Counted from the stretch's first letter, positions 1-7,168 are shown. The stretch is 14,638 nucleotides of DNA from CAZYME01 sp964648115 (GCA_964648115.1 CAZYME010000042.1:1-14638); one strand, 5' to 3'. Numbers and translations: made by a program. Notes: a model not told the origin generated them from the letters alone.

Positions 1-100
1 AAGCAATCCAGTGTCTTTATCTAAAAGGCATTAGGGCCGCTGGATTGCTTCGCTGCGCTCGCAAAGACGGGCTATTTTTTCCAGGATTTCCTTAAGTAAG
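1..100 (-). repeat. Dispersed palindromic repeat, family A, left-edge copy
   Basis: Read on the minus strand this stretch aligns along most of its length with the right end of the window (14522-14638). Shared blocks include a 15-base box at 86-100 matching the reverse complement of 14522-14536, the GCGAAGCAATCCAG-like block (40-60) and an AGATAAAG-CACTGGATT block (5-22). Positions 1-11 and 40-50 form a perfect 11-bp inverted repeat (AAGCAATCCAG / CTGGATTGCTT) around a 28-base loop. No coding content was recognised. The copy is probably cut by the window edge, because the outer arm present at the right end is missing here. It lies downstream of sufT, but no T-tract supports a classical terminator. 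Confidence 0.8.
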
Positions 101-175
101 TGCAATTAGGCCATGCGTCCAAGCTACGTTTATATCGTTCTCGCTCAAGTTGACAACATTGCGTTTGTCGCATCC

Positions 176-511
176 CTAATAAAATATACCCAGCTCAAGC
201 CTAGCCACTTCGCTCATGCGCTCCTGCGTCCAAGGCGGCTCCCAAACTAACTCTACCGTGCAATCCTTGACCCCTTCTACCTGGTTCACGGCTTGCTCCA
301 CTGTGCCCGGGAATGTTTGTGCTACTGGGCAGCCTGGAGAGGTCAGCGTCATTTGAATATGAACCATTTGTTCTTCATTAATCGCTACATCGTAAACCAA
401 ACCAAGATCATAAATATTTACAGGAATTTCCGGATCAAATACGGTTTTTAAGGCCAAAATCACAGTCTCTTTCAATGCTTCATTATCCTGCTTTTTCTTA
501 AAACCAAACAT
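176..511 (-). CDS. sufT: SUF-associated MIP18/DUF59 family protein, SufT-like
   Basis: This 111-residue protein is a MIP18/DUF59 (PaaD-like) domain with almost no extension, the usual size for the SUF-linked subgroup. Visible signatures are DPEIPVNIYDLGL (26-38), TSPGCP (58-63, with the conserved Cys61) and WEPPW (90-94). Family members assist Fe-S cluster maturation or delivery and act in the cytoplasm; the exact biochemical step is not settled. It is the last gene of the SUF operon and starts 6 bases after the sufU stop, so it is almost certainly co-transcribed. The short, lysine-rich N-terminus (MFGFKKK) precedes the domain. The TAG stop is followed by about 75 bases of unassigned sequence and then a dispersed repeat. 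Family assignment is secure, precise function less so. Confidence 0.92.
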   Translation of the reverse strand: MFGFKKKQDNEALKETVILALKTVFDPEIPVNIYDLGLVYDVAINEEQMVHIQMTLTSPGCPVAQTFPGTVEQAVNQVEGVKDCTVELVWEPPWTQERMSEVARLELGIFY

Positions 512-517
512 ATTCCA

Positions 518-964
518 TTACTCCGTAGTCACCGTCACATTTTCTTTCTTCAGTGCGGCTTCTAATGTGTGCCAAGCTAAGGTGGCACATTTAACTCGAA
601 CAGGAAACGCTCGAACACCAGCTAAAACAGTTAGTTTATCTATGCCTAGAGGTGGTACTTCTTCATCACTGGTTAACATCTGATGGAAACGCTCAAATGA
701 TTCTTGCGCTTTCTCGACCGTCAAACCACACAGCGCCTCTGTCATCAGTGATGCTGAAGCTTGTGAAATTGCACAGCCGCATCCCATAAAACTGATATCC
801 TGAATCACGCCTTTGGAAATATCCAAATACACCGTCAGTTTATCTCCACATAAAGGATTAAAACCCAGAGCCTCAGACGTAGCATTATCCATTACCCGGT
901 GATTACGCGGGTTGCGATTATGATCAATAATGACCTCTTGATAGAGCTCACGTAATTCCATCAT
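518..964 (-). CDS. sufU: SUF-type NifU-like sulfur-relay protein SufU
   Basis: A 148-residue IscU/NifU N-terminal-fold protein of the SufU type. SufU proteins accept sulfur from SufS at a zinc site and pass it to SufBCD. The expected ligands are visible: Cys39 and Asp41 in NPLCGD, Cys64 in GCGCAISQASAS, and Cys126 in VKCATLAWHTLEAAL. A roughly 20-residue segment between the second and third motifs (about 84-108) is the insertion that separates SufU from canonical IscU in the family. The ATG at 964 overlaps the sufS TGA by four bases (ATGA), the usual translational-coupling arrangement; a second ATG follows directly, so the start could be one codon later. No SufE or SufA gene is present in the operon, consistent with SufU being the SufS partner. 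The extra Cys62 next to the ligand Cys64 is unremarkable. Confidence 0.95.
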   Translation of the reverse strand: MMELRELYQEVIIDHNRNPRNHRVMDNATSEALGFNPLCGDKLTVYLDISKGVIQDISFMGCGCAISQASASLMTEALCGLTVEKAQESFERFHQMLTSDEEVPPLGIDKLTVLAGVRAFPVRVKCATLAWHTLEAALKKENVTVTTE

Positions 965-2190
965 CGAGAAAATACCTCTTTTACTTTATGTAATGCATCA
1001 ATACATCGATCAATTTCTTGCTTGGTGTTGTAAAATGACAAGGAAATTCTGCTTGTAGCCGCCACATCAAAGAAATCCATAAGCGGCATGGCGCAATGAT
1101 GGCCGCTGCGAATCGCAATTCCTTCACTGTCAAGAATAGTACCAATATCATGAGCATGAATTTTGCCATGCACAAACGCAATAATGGGCGCTTTTTCTTT
1201 GGCGGTACCAATAATATTAAACCCTTTCATCGATTGCATCGCATCTGTGGCATAGGTAAGCAAATCCGCTTCATAAGCAGCAATGGCTTCCATATCCAGA
1301 GACCATAAATAATCTAGAGCCGCAGAAAGACCGATCACCCCAGCGATATTAGGTGTACCTGCTTCGAATTTATAGGGCAGCGGCGCATACTCTGTTGACT
1401 CAAACGTGACATGATTAATCATCTCACCGCCTCCTTGATAAGGTGGCATTCCATCTAACAAACTCTCTCTACCCCACAAAATGCCAACACCAGTAGGACC
1501 ATACATTTTGTGTCCAGAAAACGCGTAAAAATCGCAACCCAATGCTTGCACATCAACCGGAAGATGAGCCGTAGCTTGTGCACCGTCTAATAGCACTATA
1601 GCTCCATGTGCATGCGCCATTTCAATCATTTTTTTAACTGGGTTGATGGTACCCAATGCATTGGAAACATAATTAATAGAGACAAACTTGGTGTTACTCG
1701 ATAATTTTTTTTCAAACTCCTCCAGTAAAACCTCACCTTTGAGTGAAATAGGCGCCACACTCAACTTTGCGCCAGTTTTTTTACAAACCATCTGCCAAGG
1801 CACGATGTTAGAATGATGTTCCATATGTGTGATTAAAATTTCTTCCCCAGGCAAAATACGAGGGGCTACAAAACTTTGCGCCACTAAATTAATTGCCTCA
1901 GTCGTACCTCGCAAAAATATACACTCTCGCGCATGGTAGGCATTAATAAAGCGCTTTACTTTCTCTCGAGCCGCTTCATATTGGTGCGTAGCTCTAGCAC
2001 CTAAGGCGTGGACACTACGATGTACATTCGCATTGTCATGGCTGTAATAATGAGAAACTGCATCTATCACGGCTTGTGGCTTTTGAGTAGTAGCGGCATT
2101 ATCCAAATAAATCAGCGGCTGATCATAAACAGTCTGGTTTAAAATGGGAAAATCACGGCGTATTGCCTCTACATCAAATTGTTGTTTCAT
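961..2190 (-). CDS. sufS: Cysteine desulfurase SufS
   Basis: A 409-residue PLP-dependent class-V aminotransferase-fold enzyme that converts L-cysteine to L-alanine and leaves a persulfide on its active-site cysteine. Key positions: THMEHHSN (121-128, with the PLP-stacking His), the PLP-binding Asp202 in LLDGAQ, the Schiff-base lysine Lys228 in SGHKMYGPTGVG, and the catalytic Cys366 in RSGHHCAMP. That short RSGHHCAMP loop is typical of group II (SufS) rather than group I (IscS) desulfurases. Length is normal for the family. The gene starts 4 bases after the sufD stop and overlaps sufU by four bases. All catalytic residues are intact, so it should be functional. The preferred partner is inferred to be the adjacent SufU. 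Confidence 0.97.
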   Translation of the reverse strand: MKQQFDVEAIRRDFPILNQTVYDQPLIYLDNAATTQKPQAVIDAVSHYYSHDNANVHRSVHALGARATHQYEAAREKVKRFINAYHARECIFLRGTTEAINLVAQSFVAPRILPGEEILITHMEHHSNIVPWQMVCKKTGAKLSVAPISLKGEVLLEEFEKKLSSNTKFVSINYVSNALGTINPVKKMIEMAHAHGAIVLLDGAQATAHLPVDVQALGCDFYAFSGHKMYGPTGVGILWGRESLLDGMPPYQGGGEMINHVTFESTEYAPLPYKFEAGTPNIAGVIGLSAALDYLWSLDMEAIAAYEADLLTYATDAMQSMKGFNIIGTAKEKAPIIAFVHGKIHAHDIGTILDSEGIAIRSGHHCAMPLMDFFDVAATSRISLSFYNTKQEIDRCIDALHKVKEVFSR

Positions 2191-2194
2191 AGCG

Positions 2195-3457
2195 TTATCC
2201 TAACTGCTGATTTAATAATGTGCTTAACCAATCTGCTAGCTCAATATTTGCAAATTTCTTCAAATTCTCGGATGCAAATGCTTGAACTAAGTAACGGTTA
2301 GCCTCCGCTCGACCAATACCACGTGCAGCCAAATAAAATAAGGCCTCTTCGTCCAATTGCCCCACTGTCGCACCGTGCGTACAAACCACGTCATCAGCAA
2401 AAATGTCTAACTGCGGCTTCGTATCAATTTCCGCATTAGCTGATAACAGCAAATTTTTATTTTGCTGTTTGGCAACGGTATGTTGCGCATCTTTCACTAC
2501 AACAACCTGACCATTAAACACAGCGCGTGATTGGCCAGATAAAATACCTTTGTAATCTTGCTCACTGCTGCAGTTTGGCACTTCATGCGTAACCACAGTA
2601 TGGTGATCAATATGTTGCATATCTGCAGGCGCATATACCCCATTCATTAGACAATGGGCCCCTGGCTCATGCAACCCAATGGTGATATCGCTACGCACCA
2701 ATTTGCCCCCAATGCTAAAAGAATGGCTCTCAAATTGGCTATTCGCTGCCTGTTTTACTGCTATATGGCCAATATGATAGGCCAGTTTACTCTCTCGCTG
2801 AATTTTATAATGGACAAGCTTAGCATCAGCTGCTAAATAAACTTCAGTAATGGTATTGGTAAAATAACTCGTGTTTAGATCACCCTGATAATCTTCGATG
2901 ATGCTCGCCGAGCTTCCCGCTTCCGCAATGATGAGATTTCGCATATAGGAAGCTTGGTTATCTTTATCTTGCCAGTGTGAAAGAAGTAATGGCGTGGTCA
3001 GGCAAACACCTGCTGGTAGATAGATAAATACTCCGTCCTGTAACATGGCGGTATTTAATGCGTGAAAACCATGCTGTTGCTGTAGAATTTTTCCTAAATG
3101 CGGTTTGATTTTGTCAGCATGTTCAACCAAGGCTTGGGCTAGGGGTTGAATGATAACCCCATCCTTGTCATCCCCGCGCAGATGAGGATCTATCCCTATC
3201 TCATGCGTTACAATTGAATCAGAGATGGATCCCCGCCTACGCGGGGATGACAAGGACATAGATGGGGAAGCACCCGCCAAAAATTGCTGTTTTAAAAATG
3301 CATCAACGACAGTGTATTTCCAATCCTCTTGGTGGCGGGCAGGGAAACCCATTCGCGTAAAATCCGACAGGGCTTTTTCTTGCGCACGCGCAAGCCAGGG
3401 TATATTGGAAAACCGCGCACTCGCTTGTTGCTCATAAAAATCCAAGAGATCGCTCAT
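2195..3457 (-). CDS. sufD: SUF scaffold subunit SufD carrying an in-frame palindromic-element segment
   Basis: A 420-residue SufD, the catalytically silent partner of SufB in the SufBC2D scaffold that builds Fe-S clusters in the cytoplasm. The N-terminal helical part contains a basic RHQEDWKYT motif (41-49); the C-terminal beta-helix carries AEIDTKPQLDIFADDVVCTHGATVG-type core sequence. His361 corresponds by motif to the SufD histidine (E. coli His360) implicated in cluster assembly. Residues about 68-99 (LSSPRRRGS...RGDDKD) do not look like SufD: they are encoded by a 93-bp inverted-repeat element at 3163-3255, exactly 31 codons, so the frame stays open. The segment lies in the variable linker between the N-terminal helices and the beta-helix, where it may be tolerated. 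The start ATG overlaps the sufC stop by four bases. Identity is certain; only the effect of the insert is unknown. Confidence 0.95.
   Translation of the reverse strand: MSDLLDFYEQQASARFSNIPWLARAQEKALSDFTRMGFPARHQEDWKYTVVDAFLKQQFLAGASPSMSLSSPRRRGSISDSIVTHEIGIDPHLRGDDKDGVIIQPLAQALVEHADKIKPHLGKILQQQHGFHALNTAMLQDGVFIYLPAGVCLTTPLLLSHWQDKDNQASYMRNLIIAEAGSSASIIEDYQGDLNTSYFTNTITEVYLAADAKLVHYKIQRESKLAYHIGHIAVKQAANSQFESHSFSIGGKLVRSDITIGLHEPGAHCLMNGVYAPADMQHIDHHTVVTHEVPNCSSEQDYKGILSGQSRAVFNGQVVVVKDAQHTVAKQQNKNLLLSANAEIDTKPQLDIFADDVVCTHGATVGQLDEEALFYLAARGIGRAEANRYLVQAFASENLKKFANIELADWLSTLLNQQLG
3163..3255. repeat. Palindromic repeat element embedded in the sufD reading frame
   Basis: The outer arms CCTTGTCATCCCCGCG (3163-3178) and CGCGGGGATGACAAGG (3240-3255) are a perfect 16-bp inverted repeat. 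Inside the right arm, CCCCGC-ctac-GCGGGG (3231-3246) forms its own hairpin. The inner parts of the arms (around GAGGATCTATCCC and AGAGATGGATCC) also match imperfectly, so nearly the whole 93 bp is one diverged palindrome. It encodes 31 sense codons of sufD. The encoded motif pair SPRRRG...HLRGDD is, from general knowledge, a common translation of dispersed GTCATCCCCGCG repeats in bacterial genomes. No second copy was noticed in this window. Confidence 0.9.
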
Positions 3458-4206
3458 GCCTGCTCCGCTTCATCCAACCAACTGTAACCTTTCGCTTCTA
3501 ATTCTAATGCCAGGGATTTATCACCCGACTTGATAATGCGACCATTGGCTAACACATGGATAAAATCTGGCTGAATATAATTCAGCAAACGTTGGTAATG
3601 CGTGACCAAAATAATTGCGCGATCGGGTGATCGCATAGCGTTTACGCCCTCAAAAATGACCCGTAACGCGTCAATATCTAAACCTGAATCTGTCTCATCA
3701 AGGATGGCTAACTTAGGCTCTAACGCGGCCATTTGCAAAATCTCATTGCGTTTTTTTTCACCACCAGAAAAGCCTTCATTAATACTGCGATACAAAAAAC
3801 CTTCATCCATATCTAACAGTCGGCATTTTTCACGGATAAAACTCAAAAAATCGATGGCATCCATCGATTTTTTGCCTTGGCCATGGCGCACAGCATTAAC
3901 TGCTGCTTTTAAGAAATTAATATTAGTCACACCCGGAATTTCTACAGGGTATTGAAACGACATGAAAATCCCAGCTTGTGCACGTTCTTCAGGCGCCAGT
4001 GGTAGTAAATCTTTGCCTAAATAGGTAACACTGCCACCCGTCACTTCATAAGCCGGGTGCCCAGACAATACTTTAGACAACGTACTTTTGCCTGAACCAT
4101 TTGGGCCCATGATAGCGTGCACTTCACCGGGTCGCACATGAAGATCGATCCCTTTTAATATTGGCTGTCCGCCAATCTCAACATTTAATTGATTAATATC
4201 TAACAT
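3454..4206 (-). CDS. sufC: SUF ABC-type ATPase SufC
   Basis: A 250-residue soluble ABC ATPase that energises the SufBCD scaffold. It has a complete nucleotide-binding domain: Walker A GPNGSGKST (34-42), Q-loop SFQYP (Gln85), ABC signature FSGGEKKRNE (146-155), Walker B LAILDE (about 166-171, Glu171), D-loop SGLDIDALR and H-loop His203 in VTHYQRLL. The GEKKRNE continuation after the signature is typical of SufC rather than transporter ATPases, and no membrane domain is fused or adjacent. The ATG lies one base after the sufB stop region, and the TGA overlaps the sufD start. Length and motifs are all normal, so activity is expected. Confidence 0.97.
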   Translation of the reverse strand: MLDINQLNVEIGGQPILKGIDLHVRPGEVHAIMGPNGSGKSTLSKVLSGHPAYEVTGGSVTYLGKDLLPLAPEERAQAGIFMSFQYPVEIPGVTNINFLKAAVNAVRHGQGKKSMDAIDFLSFIREKCRLLDMDEGFLYRSINEGFSGGEKKRNEILQMAALEPKLAILDETDSGLDIDALRVIFEGVNAMRSPDRAIILVTHYQRLLNYIQPDFIHVLANGRIIKSGDKSLALELEAKGYSWLDEAEQA

Positions 4207-4207
4207 A

Positions 4208-5656
4208 TTAGCCTACCGCCCCTTCCAAACTAATGCCTAATAACTTGGTGGCTTCCACCGCGAATTCCATCGGTAACTCTTTCAACACTTGCTTGCAAAA
4301 ACCATTTACGATCATGGACACAGCATCTTCCATACCGATACCGCGTTGCTGACAGTAAAATAATTGCTCGTCACTGATTTTTGATGTTGTTGCCTCATGC
4401 TCTACTTGTGCTGAGGGATGTTTGACTTCAATGTAGGGGAATGTGTGTGCTGAGCACTCGCTTCCCATTAGCATTGAGTCGCATTGTGTGTAATTCCGTG
4501 CATTCACTGCTGTTGGCGCAATACGCACTAAACCACGATACGCATTGTGCGAGCGCCCTGCGCTAATCCCTTTTGAAATAATGGTCGAGCGGGTATTTTT
4601 ACCCAAGTGAATCATTTTAGTACCGGTATCCGCTTGTTGGCGATTGTTCGTCACGGCTACTGAATAAAACTCGCCGACAGAATCATCCCCTTGCAAAATC
4701 ACGCTTGGGTATTTCCAGGTGATTGCTGAGCCTGTTTCTATCTGAGTCCATGATATTTTTGAACGCTTACCACGACACGCACCACGCTTGGTTACAAAAT
4801 TATAGATACCACCTTTGCCATCTTTATCGCCGGGGTACCAGTTTTGTACGGTAGAATATTTAATTTGCGCGCCGTCTAGTGCAACTAGCTCAACTACTGC
4901 TGCATGCAGTTGATTTTCATCACGTTTTGGTGCTGTACATCCTTCAAGATAGGACACGTAACTATCGGAATCTGCAATGATTAATGTACGTTCAAATTGG
5001 CCTGTTGATGCAGCATTAATACGAAAATAGGTAGAAAGCTCCATCGGGCAACGCACCCCTTTAGGAATGTAGACGAAGGAGCCGTCACTGAATACGGCTG
5101 AGTTTAATGCCGCATAGAAATTATCCCGGTAAGGCACTACCGTTCCTAAATATTTGCGGAGTAAATCAGGGTGTTCACGAACTGCTTCTGAAAATGGACA
5201 AAAAATAACGCCTTTCTCAGCCAATTTTGCTTTAAATGTCGTAGCAACAGAAACGCTATCAAAAACCGCATCAACAGCGACGCCTGCGAGCATTTCTTGT
5301 TCACGCAAAGGAATGCCTAGTTTTTCATAGGTACGTAATAATTCCGGATCAACTTCATCCAAACTTTTTGGGCCATCTTTAATATCTTTAGGTGCTGAAT
5401 AATAAGAAAGTGCCTGATAATCAATTGGCGGATAATGCACACTAGACCATTCTGGACAGGGCAACGTTAGCCAATGTCGAAAGGCCTTTAAGCGCCACTC
5501 CAGCAAGAACTCGGGCTCGCCTTTGATAGCTGATAATTTACGGATAACATCTTCATCCAACCCAGGCGGGAAGGTATCGACTTCTATGTCGGTTATAAAA
5601 CCATGTTGATACTCCTGCTCCAGCAGGGTATTAATTTGTTCATTACTTTTAGCCAC
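4208..5656 (-). CDS. sufB: SUF scaffold subunit SufB
   Basis: A 482-residue SufB, the main scaffold on which the nascent Fe-S cluster is assembled in complex with SufC and SufD. Counting from the well-conserved C-terminus, Cys392 (YTQCDSMLMG) matches E. coli Cys405 and Glu421 (VEHEATTSK) matches E. coli Glu434, both implicated in sulfur acceptance or cluster binding. The C-terminal block (SDEQLFYCQQRGI through MIVNGFC) is also classic SufB. The start is a GTG at 5656, supported by a strong AGGGGGA ribosome-binding sequence about 4 bases upstream. It lies inside the end of the regulator gene, whose stop it overlaps by 8 bases, so the two are translationally coupled. No ATG fits better nearby. 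Confidence 0.97.
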   Translation of the reverse strand: MAKSNEQINTLLEQEYQHGFITDIEVDTFPPGLDEDVIRKLSAIKGEPEFLLEWRLKAFRHWLTLPCPEWSSVHYPPIDYQALSYYSAPKDIKDGPKSLDEVDPELLRTYEKLGIPLREQEMLAGVAVDAVFDSVSVATTFKAKLAEKGVIFCPFSEAVREHPDLLRKYLGTVVPYRDNFYAALNSAVFSDGSFVYIPKGVRCPMELSTYFRINAASTGQFERTLIIADSDSYVSYLEGCTAPKRDENQLHAAVVELVALDGAQIKYSTVQNWYPGDKDGKGGIYNFVTKRGACRGKRSKISWTQIETGSAITWKYPSVILQGDDSVGEFYSVAVTNNRQQADTGTKMIHLGKNTRSTIISKGISAGRSHNAYRGLVRIAPTAVNARNYTQCDSMLMGSECSAHTFPYIEVKHPSAQVEHEATTSKISDEQLFYCQQRGIGMEDAVSMIVNGFCKQVLKELPMEFAVEATKLLGISLEGAVG

Positions 5657-6110
5657 TGATTCCCCCTACTACTAACTTTTGGATGCGTTCAAGATCTTCA
5701 GCTTGAAGAGCAGGCTTTGCCAATGTCTCCAAACTCACGCTTTCCAATGCAGCCGCTATACCTTGGCTTATTAGCTGCCAATTACCTTGAATATGACACA
5801 CGCCTCGCAAAGAACACTCGTTCGGCTGCAAACTACATTCGGTCAATCCACGATCTTCGTCTAACGCGTATATGACTTCTGTAACTGAAATATCAGCTGC
5901 AGGCCGTTGCAAACGGTACCCTCCTGAAACACCCCGGACAGAGGTCAATAACCCTGCAGCAGTTAAGCGTTTCAATAATTTGCTTACCGTTGGCACAGCA
6001 AGATGTGTGTGCAATGCAATCTCACGTGCATTACAAAGTTGTGATGAACGCTTAGCAAGATACACCATCACAACTGTTCCATAATCGGCCAATTTGCTGA
6101 TACGCAGCAT
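5649..6110 (-). CDS. sufR: Rrf2-family SUF operon regulator (IscR-like)
   Basis: A 153-residue Rrf2-family transcription factor with an N-terminal winged helix-turn-helix (about 1-65, including LAVPTVSKLLKRLTAAGLL as the recognition region) and a C-terminal cluster-binding segment. Cys92, Cys99 and Cys105 followed by His106 resemble the IscR cluster-ligand pattern (Cys92, Cys98, Cys104, His107), so it probably binds a [2Fe-2S] cluster and senses cellular Fe-S status. It is first in the SUF operon, which fits the subgroup annotated as SUF system regulator in gammaproteobacteria such as Xanthomonas. The ATG at 6110 has an AGGA five bases upstream. A 21-bp palindrome upstream at 6198-6218 is a likely autoregulatory operator. 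The symbol sufR is used loosely: it is not the cyanobacterial DeoR-like SufR. Confidence 0.9.
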   Translation of the reverse strand: MLRISKLADYGTVVMVYLAKRSSQLCNAREIALHTHLAVPTVSKLLKRLTAAGLLTSVRGVSGGYRLQRPAADISVTEVIYALDEDRGLTECSLQPNECSLRGVCHIQGNWQLISQGIAAALESVSLETLAKPALQAEDLERIQKLVVGGISG

Positions 6111-6138
6111 ATCATTCCTACCCTTGATAATCTAGTAC

Positions 6139-6173
6139 CATTTAGGTCTTGATTTGAATTTTTAACCTAAATG
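6139..6173. promoter_or_regulatory. Inverted repeat in the SUF leader, candidate regulator site
   Basis: CATTTAGGT (6139-6147) and ACCTAAATG (6165-6173) are a perfect 9-bp inverted repeat separated by 17 bases, between the putative SUF promoter and the regulator ATG. It could be a second operator or an RNA stem in the 5' leader. Neither function is demonstrated by the sequence alone. Confidence 0.4.
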
Positions 6174-6194
6174 AATGCTAATCTATTTAATTAA

Positions 6195-6223
6195 AATATA
6201 GTACTATTTTAGTTCTATTTAAA
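6195..6223 (-). promoter_or_regulatory. Putative SUF operon promoter with overlapping operator palindrome
   Basis: On the minus strand a TTTAAA (6223-6218) and a TATATT (6200-6195) are separated by 17 bases, giving a plausible but weak sigma-70 promoter. The spacer is almost entirely filled by a 21-bp near-perfect palindrome on the plus strand (6198-6218), ATAGtACTA-ttt-TAGTtCTAT, with one mismatched pair outside the centre. Its layout resembles the IscR type-1 site (ATA at the outside, ACT/AGT inner half-sites). A repressor bound here would block the promoter. The leader to the regulator ATG would be about 80 bases. Confidence 0.55.
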
Positions 6224-6281
6224 GAAAATAGCGCAATAATACCTTTTCTTGGGGTAGCAGGCAATCCTTTGGTTCCCGATA

Positions 6282-6310
6282 GTTCCTTCTCCCCGCGAGG
6301 TGAGAGGAAC
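6282..6310. repeat. Hairpin repeat, family C, upstream of the phosphatase gene
   Basis: GTTCC-t-TCTC (6282-6291) pairs with GAGA-GGAAC (6302-6310) to give nine base pairs with one bulged T and a 10-base GC-rich loop. The sequence resembles the hairpin at 7143-7168 in its pyrimidine-rich left arm (TCTCCCC) and GGAAC end. There is no T-tract after it, so it is not a canonical terminator. Confidence 0.55.
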
Positions 6311-6454
6311 CTACGATTTATTATCCGCGCCAAAAGCAAATAAACGCATCCACTAATATTTACTTAATAAACTTCTAGTACAATCTATAAAAAATTTGCT
6401 CTTACTCCTAGGGTTCACTACAATTGGCGCCTTTAAAAACGGGGATTGTAACTC

Positions 6455-7132
6455 ATGAAAAGAAATCAATTTGTCATCTCTACGTTCTTCGCTGTTATTT
6501 TAGGCGCTTTTTTAAACACAGCTTCTTTTGCTGAACCAGCAAACCTATCTCTCTTAAAAAAAGAGGTAGAGGTTTATCATGACTCTGGGGCTTATCAAAA
6601 AGAACTGGCGCAAGCCATTACGAATGCGCAAAATTTCATTACAAGCAGGGCTAAAAGTAATGCTCAGTTGGCGCAACCTAAAAAGCTAGCAGTTGTTCTC
6701 GACATTGATGAAACCAGTCTATCGAATTACAACCACCTGGTAGAACATGGGTTTATGGCTACTCAAGATCAATGGCATAAGGATGTTAATGCTGCAGACG
6801 CACCCGCTATACAACCCATGTTATCACTCTATGACAATGCTTTAGGAAACAGTGTTACCGTTTTTTTTGTAACGGGTAGAAAAGAATCTGCGCGGCTTGC
6901 AACCGTTAAGAATTTAAAACAAGCGGGTTTCCATGATTGGGCTGCTCTTTATTTAAAGCCAGAAAATTATAATCAATCTTCGGTGGTTCCTTTTAAATCT
7001 CAAACCAGAGCTGCGATCAGCAAGCAGGGTTATACCATTATTGCTTCTATCGGTGATCAAGAGAGTGATCTAAAAGGCGGTTACGCTGAGAAAACATTTA
7101 AATTGCCTAATCCTTATTATTTTATCCCTTAA
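6455..7132 (+). CDS. Exported HAD-superfamily acid phosphatase (class B / e(P4)-like)
   Basis: A 225-residue HAD phosphatase of the IIIB subgroup, which includes class B acid phosphatases and lipoprotein e(P4)-type 5'-nucleotidases. Residues 1-26 form a signal peptide (basic MKRN, hydrophobic core, SFA cleavage motif before Glu27); there is no lipobox cysteine, so the mature enzyme should be periplasmic or secreted. Catalytic motifs are complete: motif I DIDET (83-87, nucleophile Asp83, acid/base Asp85), motif II VTGR (139-142), a conserved lysine in PFKSQTR (Lys181), and motif IV GDQESD (200-205). It probably removes phosphate from small organic phosphate esters or nucleotides; the substrate cannot be told from sequence. 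It stands alone on the plus strand, diverging from the SUF operon and converging with the PAS-receiver gene. A GGGGA lies 9 bases before the ATG. Confidence 0.9.
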   Translation: MKRNQFVISTFFAVILGAFLNTASFAEPANLSLLKKEVEVYHDSGAYQKELAQAITNAQNFITSRAKSNAQLAQPKKLAVVLDIDETSLSNYNHLVEHGFMATQDQWHKDVNAADAPAIQPMLSLYDNALGNSVTVFFVTGRKESARLATVKNLKQAGFHDWAALYLKPENYNQSSVVPFKSQTRAAISKQGYTIIASIGDQESDLKGGYAEKTFKLPNPYYFIP

Positions 7133-7142
7133 GGAATTAAGC

Positions 7143-7168
7143 TCCTCTCCCCCTCACGGGGCGGAGGA
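7143..7168. repeat. Hairpin repeat, family C, downstream of the phosphatase gene
   Basis: Starting ten bases after the phosphatase stop, TCCTCTCCCC (7143-7152) pairs with GGGG-c-GGAGGA (7158-7168) in a ten-pair stem including one wobble and one bulge, over a five-base loop. It could protect or define the 3' end of the phosphatase mRNA, but the following bases (ACGCAATAGG) are not T-rich, so intrinsic termination is not supported. The GGAGGAAC end matches the upstream copy at 6282-6310 in type and orientation. Confidence 0.5.

Larger units (their letters stand above)
6111..6454. other. Intergenic region between divergent SUF operon and phosphatase gene
   Basis: This 344-base gene-free stretch is strongly AT-rich near the SUF side (6121-6240), where the operator-promoter elements lie. 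It contains a hairpin repeat at 6282-6310 in the middle and a further AT-rich section (6340-6395) toward the phosphatase. No convincing sigma-70 promoter for the phosphatase stands out; a TATAAA at about 6386-6391 lacks a well-spaced -35. The phosphatase start is preceded by a GGGGA ribosome-binding sequence at about 6441-6445. No open frame of note and no RNA gene was recognised. Confidence 0.6.

Noticed and set aside
1..70. Repeat core considered as a tRNA or small RNA gene
   Set aside because: The stem pattern does not form a cloverleaf and the same sequence recurs at the other edge in opposite orientation, which fits a dispersed repeat better.
981..1211. A 76-codon open frame on the minus strand inside sufS
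   Set aside because: It lies wholly within the intact, fully conserved sufS frame, has no recognisable domain and no ribosome-binding support, so it is a shadow frame.
3225..3437. A 70-codon plus-strand frame beginning MDPRLRGDDKD opposite sufD
   Set aside because: Its start is the reverse translation of the palindromic repeat and the rest is antisense to conserved sufD. The RLRGDD motif comes from the repeat, not a protein family.
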